DNA of 64,000 nt, from the NCBI GenBank assembly GCA_951813285.1, contig OX638355.1:3181136-3245135 (forward strand). Direction: 5' to 3'. Both the position numbers and the translations under genes were made by a program. Shown in pieces: positions 1 to 7,109 of this stretch (its first letter is position 1; the number at the start of each line of letters is the position of its first letter). Below the pieces are notes generated by a model. It did not search any database. It saw only the letters and a program-made list of their open reading frames with translations, and had not been told where the DNA came from. Source of the stretch: Terriglobia bacterium (GTDB lineage: Bacteria; Acidobacteriota; Terriglobia; Versatilivoradales; Versatilivoraceae).

Positions 1-60
1 ACCGGTGAGCCAAAGTGAAGCACAAGCCGACGGAATGATGTTTATTTGAAACAACGCCTT
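1..60. repeat. Partial copy of dispersed repeat family R1
   Basis: The first 60 bases match 63184-63243 almost base for base, including the shared run AAGTGAAGCACAAGCCGACG. They are therefore the edge of a longer dispersed repeat that also occurs at 62.9-63.6 kb and, in a shorter form, at 10.7-11.2 kb. From 60 to 256 there is no gene. That stretch holds a short phrase of the type CCATTCGTGGATCG, often seen in dispersed intergenic repeats, and then the leader of the symporter gene. Confidence 0.7.
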
Positions 61-256
61 ATTCATGCCTATTCGTGTCCATTCGTGGATCGTCTTTATT
101 GGCGGTCGTCGGTTTCTCCTCGAAGGGTCCGCTCAACAGGGAGGGAGCCCGTTGGCCTCGTCTCCCATTAGGCGCCCGACCCGAATTCGTGTAGAATCCG
201 AGCCCGGTCACCGCTTGCAAGTGTTCCAAGCCTGAAGTCCCCTGTTGAGGAGCCCA

Positions 257-1801
257 ATGGATCAGCCGCTGTTTTCCTCCCTGGACTATTTCCTCATGTT
301 GGCCTACATCCTGCTGGTGGTGGGTGTGGGGGTCTGGGTCGGCCGCGGACAACGCTCCACCAAGGAGTACTTCCTGGCGGGCCGATCCATGGGCTGGTTC
401 CCGATCGGGATCTCCACCATCGCCAGCCTCTACAGCGCCATCAGCTACATGGGAGGCCCCTCCGAGTATCGCAGCTACGATTTGCGCCTCACGGTGGGCA
501 TATTTTCCATGATCCCCACCGCCCTGGTGGTCATGCTGGTCTTCATGCCCTTCTTTCACCGGCTGCAGGTCTACACTGCCTACGAGTACCTGGAAAAGCG
601 GTTCAACGTGACCGTTCGCGCCCTGGCCAGCGCCGTCTTCGTTTTCTGGCGGATCCTGTGGATGGGGACCGCCGTCTACGTGCCCTCTCTGGTGCTGCAC
701 ACCATCACCGGTTTTCCCCTGATTCCCATGATCCTGTTGGTGGGCGTGGTGGCCACGCTCTACACGGTGGTGGGGGGAATGCGGGCCGTGATCTGGACCG
801 ACGTGGCCCAGTTTTTTGTGCTTTCGGCCGGTTCGGTGCTGGCCCTTTGGGTGGTGGGCGCTCACGTCGGGGGACTTGAGGGCATCTGGTCGGTGGCGGA
901 GCAGGGAGGCAGGACCCGGATTTTCGATTGGACGCCGGACCTCACCACCCGGGTCACTTCCTGGGGAGCTCTGATCGGCAGCCTGGTCGCCAATCTGGGA
1001 ATGTACGGGGCCGACCAGGTCAGCGTGCAGCGCTATCTTGCGGCCAAGTCGCTCAAGGGCATGCAGAAGTCTTTCATTCTCAACACGGTGGGCGGCTGGG
1101 CCATGGGGTTCCTCATGATCGGGATCGGTCTGGGACTCTACTCCTTTTATGCCCTGCATCCCGGGAACCTGCCGGCCACCATCGGCGGAGACAAGGTCTT
1201 CCCCTACTTTATCGCCACCGAGATGCCGCTGGGCTTGCGGGGCATGATGATCGCCGCCATCCTGGCGGCCGCCATGTCTTCCATCGACTCCGGCCTCAAC
1301 TCTTCGGTCACGGCGTTGATCACCGATTTCTTCAAGCGCTTCGGCTGGCTGGCGGGGCGAGGCGGCGCATCCCCGGGTGAGGAGGCTCGCCGGGAACTGA
1401 AAGTCTCCCGGGCCTTGACCCTGGCCCTGGGGGTAGTCGTCACCGTGCTGGCCTGCTTCGTGGGGGCCCTGGGCACCATTATCGAGATCGCCAACAAGCT
1501 GGTGAACAGTTTTGCCGGCCCCATGCTGGGGATTTTCATTCTGGGAATGATGACCCGCAAGACGGAATGGCGGGGGGCCTTCTGGGGTCTGCTGGTGGGC
1601 ACGGTGGTGACGGGCTACTGCATCCTGGACAACAGCGTTTCCTTTCTCTGGTTCGGCCCCATCGGGGCGGTGGCCACGGTGCTGGCAGGGCAGGCCGTCA
1701 GCGCCCTGCTGGGCGGTCAGAAGACGGACCGGTCCGACCTGGTCTTCCAGTTCCGGCGCGGCTGGTGGCAAAGGGCAACCACCGAGTCGGCAGAGGAATG
1801 A
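257..1801 (+). CDS. Sodium:solute symporter family (SSS) protein
   Basis: A 514-residue polytopic membrane protein of the SSS family, predicted to couple uptake of a small solute to Na+ in the inner membrane. About 13 hydrophobic segments fill its length. The family landmarks are the N-terminal stretch around EYFLAGRSMGWFPIGIS and the serine-rich segment MSSIDSGLNSSVTALITDF, which corresponds to the helix carrying the Na2-site serines. The ATG at 257 is preferred over an in-frame TTG at 245 because GAGGAG lies a few bases upstream of it. An Nramp-like transporter follows 58 bases downstream on the same strand, so the two may be co-transcribed. The substrate cannot be told from sequence; sugars, amino acids, sialic acid or osmolytes are all possible in this family. 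Confidence 0.9.
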   Translation: MDQPLFSSLDYFLMLAYILLVVGVGVWVGRGQRSTKEYFLAGRSMGWFPIGISTIASLYSAISYMGGPSEYRSYDLRLTVGIFSMIPTALVVMLVFMPFFHRLQVYTAYEYLEKRFNVTVRALASAVFVFWRILWMGTAVYVPSLVLHTITGFPLIPMILLVGVVATLYTVVGGMRAVIWTDVAQFFVLSAGSVLALWVVGAHVGGLEGIWSVAEQGGRTRIFDWTPDLTTRVTSWGALIGSLVANLGMYGADQVSVQRYLAAKSLKGMQKSFILNTVGGWAMGFLMIGIGLGLYSFYALHPGNLPATIGGDKVFPYFIATEMPLGLRGMMIAAILAAAMSSIDSGLNSSVTALITDFFKRFGWLAGRGGASPGEEARRELKVSRALTLALGVVVTVLACFVGALGTIIEIANKLVNSFAGPMLGIFILGMMTRKTEWRGAFWGLLVGTVVTGYCILDNSVSFLWFGPIGAVATVLAGQAVSALLGGQKTDRSDLVFQFRRGWWQRATTESAEE

Positions 1802-1859
1802 GGAACAAGGTTAGACGTCAAAGCCGCGAGCAGTTTCTTCTCCGGCCGCAATCATACCA

Positions 1860-3815
1860 ATGAACAACACCCCCCATCCCAATCCATCCATGGACCCCGG
1901 CATCCCTCCCTGGAACAGGGGGGAACTGCCGCCATCGCCCCGGTTCGGATGGCGCCAGCTCACGGCCCTCATCGGTCCGGGGGTCGTCATGGTGGGGGTG
2001 TCGATCGGAGCCGGAGAGTGGCTCTTCGGTCCGGCGGTGACGGCCCAGTATGGCGGGACGCTCCTCTGGCTGGGCGGTTTGAGCATCCTCATGCAGTTGT
2101 TCTACAACCTGGAAGTGATGCGCTACACCCTCTACTGCGGTGAGCCGGTGCACGTGGGGTTCTGCCGATCCTGGCCCGGTCGACGTTTCTGGATTCCTTT
2201 CTATGCGGTTCTGGAATTTTCCAGTATCTGGCCCTTCATGGCCTCCAACGCGGCGGTGCCCCTGGCGGCCGCCATGCTGGGCCACCTGCCCGGCGCCGGG
2301 ATGACCAGTTGGCTGGGCTTTGATATGTCGGAAGCGGGTCTGGTCAAGGTGCTGGGCTACCTGATATTCATCCTGGCCTTCGTGCCCTTGATCTTCGGTG
2401 GCACCGTCTACCGCTTGATCGAGCGTCTCATGACGGCCAAGATGGTCATCGTGCTGAGCTTCCTCGCCTTCACCTCGCTCTTCATGGTCTCCGGGCGCAA
2501 CGTTCGGGAAGTGTTCAGCGGGTTCTTTCGGGTGGGGTCGGCTCCGTTGCGCGCAGCAACGGTCATCGCCGACGGGCATTTCACCCTGAGCTCCCGGGAG
2601 GGAGAGGCCGGCTATGTCATTCGGGGAACCCTGGAAAACGGCCGGCCGGTGGTCCTGTCATTTGCAGTGGACCGGGAAGGGAGCATGCAGACCTTCGGAA
2701 TTGGAGACCCGATTCCTCCCGGCCTGGAAAACCGGCGCAGGCGCATGCTGGAACAGGCTGGAAGGCTGGCTCGAAAAGGAGGGTTCTACCTGGAGGTTGT
2801 GGAGGGGACGGCCGTTTTGTCGGCCGAGGGCAGCATCGCTTCCGACCGATCCTGGGTCCCCGCCGCATTTTTCGTGAAGCGGAACGGTCTGGTGAAACGC
2901 TTCGAGAGCCTGGAAGATCTGCCACCGGCCTTTGCCCGCCGCCTGGGAGAACTGGTGGACCGCCAGGGGCTGGAGCTGGTGAGCCTGATCGGTTACGCCC
3001 GCCAGCATGGACGGCTGCCCTACCTGGAATGGGCCATGCTGGCCGGTCTGGCGGCCATTGCCGGCGCCGGCGGCCTGTCCAACAGCCTCTTCTCCAACTA
3101 TACCCGAGACAAGGGCTGGGGCATGGGGGCCCGGGTCGGGGCCATCCCCAGTGCCGTGGGAGGACTGACCATCAGCCTCTCCCACGTGGGTGAGGTCTTT
3201 GCCATCAGCAGGGAATCCCTCCAGCGGTGGAGGGGCTGGCTCAGCCAGATACGCCGGGACCAGGCCATCTGGGTGATCGGCAGCTTTCTGGGCATGGCCC
3301 TCCCCTGCATGCTGTCGCTGGAGTTCATCCGCAACGCGCCCATTTCGGGTAACCGTGTGGGCGCCATGGTGGCGGACGGTCTGGCCTCCCGCTACCCCGA
3401 TTTCGGCTACATCCTGTGGCCGCTGACCCTGCTGATCAGCTTCCTGGTTCTGGCTCCCAACCAGATCCACTCGGGAGACAACATCGCCAGGCGTTGGACC
3501 GACATCATCTGGACGGTCAGCCGCCGGGCCCGGACGCTGGGAGGAAACCAGGTCAAGTTCATCTACTACGGAATCCTGCTGGCCTACGGGATCTGGGGCC
3601 TGTTCGCCCTCTCCCTGTTCAACCCCCTCCAGATCGCCAAGGTGGGAACGGTGCTGATGAACGTGGCCTTGGGAGCCAGCTCGCTGCATGTCCTCTACCT
3701 CAACCATTCGCTGCTACCCCCCGTACTGCGGCCCGGCTGGCTCAGCAGGATCGGCCTGGTCTGCTGCGGCCTCTTCTTCCTGGGAATCACCGTCATCGTG
3801 ATTTTCAAGGTGTAG
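1860..3815 (+). CDS. Nramp-like (APC superfamily) transporter with large soluble insertion
   Basis: A 651-residue membrane protein resembling divergent Nramp-family members. The first helix region carries the pattern GPGVVMVGVSIGAGEWLFGP, where classical Nramp has its metal-binding DPGN motif, so metal transport should not be assumed. Hydrophobic segments occupy about 33-222 and 386-651. Between them, about 223-385, lies a charged non-membrane stretch with no obvious relative, interrupting the transporter fold. After the insert the conserved-looking run GLSNSLFSNYTRDKGWGMG marks the second half of the transporter. It lies 58 bases after the SSS symporter gene, in the same direction. The start has no strong Shine-Dalgarno site, but the ATG gives a plausible proline-rich cytosolic N terminus. 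Confidence 0.75.
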   Translation: MNNTPHPNPSMDPGIPPWNRGELPPSPRFGWRQLTALIGPGVVMVGVSIGAGEWLFGPAVTAQYGGTLLWLGGLSILMQLFYNLEVMRYTLYCGEPVHVGFCRSWPGRRFWIPFYAVLEFSSIWPFMASNAAVPLAAAMLGHLPGAGMTSWLGFDMSEAGLVKVLGYLIFILAFVPLIFGGTVYRLIERLMTAKMVIVLSFLAFTSLFMVSGRNVREVFSGFFRVGSAPLRAATVIADGHFTLSSREGEAGYVIRGTLENGRPVVLSFAVDREGSMQTFGIGDPIPPGLENRRRRMLEQAGRLARKGGFYLEVVEGTAVLSAEGSIASDRSWVPAAFFVKRNGLVKRFESLEDLPPAFARRLGELVDRQGLELVSLIGYARQHGRLPYLEWAMLAGLAAIAGAGGLSNSLFSNYTRDKGWGMGARVGAIPSAVGGLTISLSHVGEVFAISRESLQRWRGWLSQIRRDQAIWVIGSFLGMALPCMLSLEFIRNAPISGNRVGAMVADGLASRYPDFGYILWPLTLLISFLVLAPNQIHSGDNIARRWTDIIWTVSRRARTLGGNQVKFIYYGILLAYGIWGLFALSLFNPLQIAKVGTVLMNVALGASSLHVLYLNHSLLPPVLRPGWLSRIGLVCCGLFFLGITVIVIFKV

Positions 3816-4007
3816 ATCCTTGGCCTCAACTCAAAGGGGCCCTACGGGTTGAAATCAAGTCCTTTTTCGGAAATCGAAGGGTAAAGCGGTCGGGTTGTGT
3901 AACCGGCCTGAGAGATGAGAGCCACGGCTGCAGTTGGCGGAAGCGAAGCAGCAGCAACGGCGGGGAATTGTCAGACTACGCCAACTCAAGTTTCGACTTG
4001 CACGTGG

Positions 4008-4412
4008 CTATTCGACCATGGCCAAGCCTTCGCTGAGGGCGGCTTGTTTCAGCCTGTCGTCGAGCGTGGCCAGGGCAATCCCGTTTCGCTTGGCCAATTC
4101 CAGATAGATGGCGTCGTAAATGGACAGTCGGTGAGCTCTGGCCAGGGCGAATGCGACCTCCAGGTCTGGCTCCGTATCGGTCCGCAGCGGCAGTGCTCTC
4201 AGACCGTCCAGACGTTCATCCACCTCATTTGCCCGGATACGGCCACGGCGCTCTCCCACCAGAAGCGAATTACGCACCTCAAGCATCCAGTGTTGGGGCA
4301 CCAGAGCTGGCTCATTCTTGAGTCGTGTCAGAACAAATTCCGCTCGCCGATCTGACTCGTCATCGAACAGCCAGGCGACAGCGACTGATGCATCGAGGAC
4401 AAACCCGCTCAA
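4008..4412 (-). CDS. vapC: PIN-domain toxin, VapC family
   Basis: A 134-residue PIN-domain protein, predicted Mg2+-dependent RNase toxin. The N terminus FVLDASVAVAWLFDDE carries the first acidic residue, MLEVRNSLL the conserved glutamate, IYDAIYLELA the third acidic residue, and TLDDRL the C-terminal acidic pair. These are the expected catalytic positions. The gene overlaps the upstream antitoxin gene by four bases (ATGA), the usual arrangement for translationally coupled VapBC modules. It is convergent with the Nramp-like gene, with about 190 bases between them. Confidence 0.9.
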   Translation of the reverse strand: MSGFVLDASVAVAWLFDDESDRRAEFVLTRLKNEPALVPQHWMLEVRNSLLVGERRGRIRANEVDERLDGLRALPLRTDTEPDLEVAFALARAHRLSIYDAIYLELAKRNGIALATLDDRLKQAALSEGLAMVE

Positions 4413-4660
4413 AACCGGTGTCCTTCATGGCGAGCGGCGAGGATCTCCCGAGTGGACATGTCGGTTTTCCTCCACCCGCGACGACGTTCCAGGAATCGTT
4501 CCACCGCTTCCCGTCTTCGGGCGCATTCTTGATCCTGAGCCGGGACCAGATGTGCCACCGTCCTCCCATGACGTGTGATGGCGACACTCTCCCCGTTCTC
4601 AACCGTCCGGAGATATTTGGCCAAATTCGCTTTGGCTTCGGTAGATTGGACTGTGCGCAT
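4409..4660 (-). CDS. Antitoxin, Phd/YefM type
   Basis: An 83-residue antitoxin. The N-terminal half (TEAKANLAKYLRTVENGES, then ITRHGRTVAHLVP) is the Phd/YefM DNA-binding and dimerisation fold. The C-terminal half is charged and would bind the PIN toxin. It is the first gene of the module and presumably represses it. Two direct copies of AACTGGTTA lie just upstream and are candidate operators. The pairing of a Phd-type antitoxin with a PIN toxin is common. Confidence 0.88.
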   Translation of the reverse strand: MRTVQSTEAKANLAKYLRTVENGESVAITRHGRTVAHLVPAQDQECARRREAVERFLERRRGWRKTDMSTREILAARHEGHRF

Positions 4661-4672
4661 TATTGTCAGTTA

Positions 4673-4694
4673 AACTGGTTATACTAACTGGTTA
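4673..4694 (-). promoter_or_regulatory. Candidate operator direct repeats for the VapBC-type module
   Basis: The motif AACTGGTTA occurs at 4673-4681 and 4686-4694, 13 bases apart. This is just upstream of the antitoxin start at 4660 and in an AT-rich patch, unlike the surrounding DNA. Position and repetition suggest an autoregulatory operator. Binding by the antitoxin is an inference. Confidence 0.45.
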
Positions 4695-4729
4695 AATCGT
4701 TCCATATGATACCACGCTTCCAGGTCGGA

Positions 4730-5410
4730 TCATTTGTTTTTGGAAAGAGGAGCGAGGATTTCCGGGTCGTCGTTGCTGACCCGGTTCACCCGGGTGCTGA
4801 CCGCGCGCGGCTCGAAGGGTCCGGCACAGGATTCCCGTACCAGGTCGAGCAGTTGCGGCAGCGTCGAGGCGGGGTCGAGCCACTGGTCGAAGCGGCCGGG
4901 AGGGATGACGGCCGGCTGCCGTTCGTAGATTCCGGCCAGCGCCGGCGAGGCGGCCGTAGTAATGATGGTGAAGGACTCGACCGGTTCTCCGGCCTTGTCC
5001 CAGCGTTCCCAGAGAGCGGCAAAGGAGAGGGGCGATCCCTCCGCCAGGGCCACGAACCAAGGCTGCTTGGAGGGACCGGCCCGTTGCCATTCGAACCAGC
5101 CGTTGGCCGGCACCAGGCACCGCCGGAAGCGGAAAGCGGCGCTGAATGAGGGTTTGAAGTGAACGGTTTCGGACCGGGCGTTGATGAGACGCGCGCCGAT
5201 CTTGATGTCCTTGGCCCAGGCGGGCACCAACCCCCAGCGCAGCTTCACGATGGTGCGACGGCCCGTCTCGTCGAGGCGACAGACGGCGAAGTCCTGGGTG
5301 GGGGCTCCGTTGTAACGCGGACGGAGGTTGAGCAGCGGGGCCGTTCCGGACAGCGAGTAGAGGTGGTGAAGCTCCTGCCAGCTCAGTTGCTGGGTAAATC
5401 GACCGCACAT
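4730..5410 (-). CDS. SRAP/YedK-family abasic-site processing protein, altered active-site residue
   Basis: A 226-residue SOS response-associated peptidase (HMCES/YedK) family protein. These proteins covalently trap abasic sites in single-stranded DNA through Cys2 after methionine removal. MCGRFTQ at the N terminus supplies Cys2, INARSET carries the conserved asparagine (Asn77), and PANGWFEW carries the conserved glutamate (Glu107). The segment that usually reads IHDRMP reads IYERQP here, so the family's active-site histidine is replaced by Tyr162. The neighbouring TEAN-type motif is also altered (TAASP). The protein is otherwise full length. It stands alone between the toxin-antitoxin pair and the molybdenum hydroxylase operon. 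Confidence 0.9.
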   Translation of the reverse strand: MCGRFTQQLSWQELHHLYSLSGTAPLLNLRPRYNGAPTQDFAVCRLDETGRRTIVKLRWGLVPAWAKDIKIGARLINARSETVHFKPSFSAAFRFRRCLVPANGWFEWQRAGPSKQPWFVALAEGSPLSFAALWERWDKAGEPVESFTIITTAASPALAGIYERQPAVIPPGRFDQWLDPASTLPQLLDLVRESCAGPFEPRAVSTRVNRVSNDDPEILAPLSKNK

Positions 5411-5748
5411 GGTGTTTTTCCTTCAGTGTCGGTGAGGCCGCCGGTACCGGTGAAAATCATGGTTTGGAAGTCTCGGGCAGGGCGATCGGTCAATGATCCT
5501 CCGCCGTGGGCGCCATTGCGGTTTTCGCTCGGGACTTCGCCGGGCATTGTACGTTCCTGCTTGTCCACGGGAAATGTTACATGTATGCCGGGAGGGGTCA
5601 ACTCCGGTGCTCTCCGGACAATTCTGGATTGAAAGCCATAAAGTCGATTGCATGCGAGCCTTTCGATCCGTAAAATAGCGCTGTCCAATCTACTTGGTTT
5701 TTCCTCGAAGAGTTCGAGTTGAGCATGTTGAGAAAGTGAGGGACCCTA
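5411..5748. other. Gene-free stretch between SRAP gene and molybdenum hydroxylase operon
   Basis: About 340 bases between divergent genes. I see no conserved protein frame, tRNA or repeat. It must hold the promoters of both the SRAP gene (minus) and the hydroxylase operon (plus). A GTGAGGGA patch just before 5749 is the Shine-Dalgarno site of the next gene. Confidence 0.5.
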
Positions 5749-6624
5749 TTGCAAGCTTTTGACTATGTAGCGCCCAAGAGTTTATCGGAAGCGGTGAGCT
5801 TGTTGGAGCAGAAGGGTGAACGGGCCCGCATTTTGAGTGGCGGGACCGACCTGATCGTCCAGGTCAGGGAGAACAGGCGCGATCTGGACCTCATTGTGGA
5901 CGGCAAGAAGATTGCCGAGCTCATGGAACTGTCTTTCGATTCCCAATCGGGACTGACCCTGGGTGCTTGTGTTCCCTGTGTCCGCTTTTACGAAGACGCC
6001 CGGATTTCGCAGCTTTATCCCGGCCTGAACGATGCCGCCCTGCTGATTGGAGGCACTCAGATCCAGAACCGGGCTTCCTTCGGCGGCAATCTGTGTAACT
6101 CCTCGCCGGCGGCCGACTCCATCCCCGCCCTGATCGCCCATTCGGCCGTCTGCCTGATTGCCGGATCGGGCGGCACCCACACCGTGGCGGTGGAAGATTT
6201 CTGCACCGGTCCGGGAAGGAACGTGCTGGGGCCCAAGGAATTGCTGGTTTCCTTTCACATCCCTCCTCCCCCCAAGCACTTTGGCGCTCACTACCTGCGC
6301 TTCATTCCGCGAAACGAAATGGACATCGCAGTGGTCGGCTGCGGGGCTTCGCTGGAGATGGAATCCGATCTTCGCACCGTCAAGAAAGCGCGAGTTTCCC
6401 TGGGAGCGGTGGCTCCCACGCCGCTGCTGGTTGCGGAGGCGGCTGCCGAACTGGAGGGCAGGGAACTGGATGGCGGCGCCATCGAGAAGGCCGCGGCTGC
6501 CGCGCGGGCGGCGGCCCGACCCATTACAGACATGAGGGGCACCGAGGAGTATCGGGTGCACCTGGCGGGAGTGTTGACGCGGCGCGCACTCGAGAAATCG
6601 TTAGAACGGGCCAAGGAGGAATGA
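5749..6624 (+). CDS. Molybdenum hydroxylase FAD-binding subunit (CoxM-like)
   Basis: A 291-residue FAD-binding subunit of the xanthine dehydrogenase/CO dehydrogenase family. It passes electrons between the iron-sulfur subunit and the acceptor. Family signatures are the N-terminal AFDYVAPKSLSEAVSLL, the FAD-binding ILSGGTDLIVQV, and QIQNRASFGGNLCNSSPAAD. The C-terminal CO_deh_flav_C part follows from about 175. It starts with TTG behind a GAGGG site. It is the first gene of a three-gene M-S-L operon, with the next gene starting at or just past its stop codon, so subunits are probably made in fixed ratio. Confidence 0.93.
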   Translation: MQAFDYVAPKSLSEAVSLLEQKGERARILSGGTDLIVQVRENRRDLDLIVDGKKIAELMELSFDSQSGLTLGACVPCVRFYEDARISQLYPGLNDAALLIGGTQIQNRASFGGNLCNSSPAADSIPALIAHSAVCLIAGSGGTHTVAVEDFCTGPGRNVLGPKELLVSFHIPPPPKHFGAHYLRFIPRNEMDIAVVGCGASLEMESDLRTVKKARVSLGAVAPTPLLVAEAAAELEGRELDGGAIEKAAAAARAAARPITDMRGTEEYRVHLAGVLTRRALEKSLERAKEE

Positions 6625-6626
6625 GA

Positions 6627-7109
6627 ATGGCGGCGAAAGTTCATGTGACAGCGACCATTAATGGAGAACCAGTCGAATTCCTGTGCGAGCCCCGGCAGAG
6701 CCTGTTGGAGGTCTTGCGCGACGAGTTGAAGTTGACCGGCAGCAAGGAGGGATGCAACAACGGCAACTGCGGAGCCTGCAGTGTCATCCTGGACGGGTTG
6801 CTGGTGGATGCCTGTATTGTGCTGGGCGCGGAGATCGATGGATGCACGGTGGAGACCATCGAGGGCCTGATGGGGCCGGAGGGTCTGCATCCGCTTCAGC
6901 AGACGTTTCTGGAAAACGCCGCGCTGCAGTGCGGGGTCTGCACGCCGGGTTTCATCATGGCCGGGAAGGCCCTGCTGGAAAAAAAACCTCAGGCGACCGA
7001 GGGCGACATCCGTCACTGGTGTGCCGGAAACCTTTGTCGCTGCACCGGCTATGACAAGATTGTGCGTGCCATAATTGATGCCGAACCCCAATTGGAGGTG
7101 AAGAAATGA
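6627..7109 (+). CDS. Molybdenum hydroxylase [2Fe-2S] subunit (CoxS-like)
   Basis: A 160-residue iron-sulfur subunit with two [2Fe-2S] clusters. The ferredoxin-like N-terminal domain has the cysteine run EGCNNGNCGACSV. The helical C-terminal domain carries CGVCTPGFIM and CAGNLCRCTGY. I place the start at the ATG at 6627 because AAGGAGG (6613-6619) is seven bases upstream. The ATG at 6621, overlapping the previous stop, is too close to that site. The 3' end overlaps the large-subunit gene by ATGA. Confidence 0.94.
   Translation: MAAKVHVTATINGEPVEFLCEPRQSLLEVLRDELKLTGSKEGCNNGNCGACSVILDGLLVDACIVLGAEIDGCTVETIEGLMGPEGLHPLQQTFLENAALQCGVCTPGFIMAGKALLEKKPQATEGDIRHWCAGNLCRCTGYDKIVRAIIDAEPQLEVKK

Noticed and set aside
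59-1771. A 570-codon open frame on the minus strand opposite the SSS symporter gene
   Set aside because: It is rich in His, Gln, Gly, Asp and Pro with no domain, the usual look of the antisense frame of a GC-rich gene. The plus-strand symporter is unmistakable.
3816-4007. A CTGAGAGAT word after the Nramp-like gene as a TPP riboswitch
   Set aside because: The surrounding conserved thi-box parts are missing, and the next gene points the other way and is a toxin gene.
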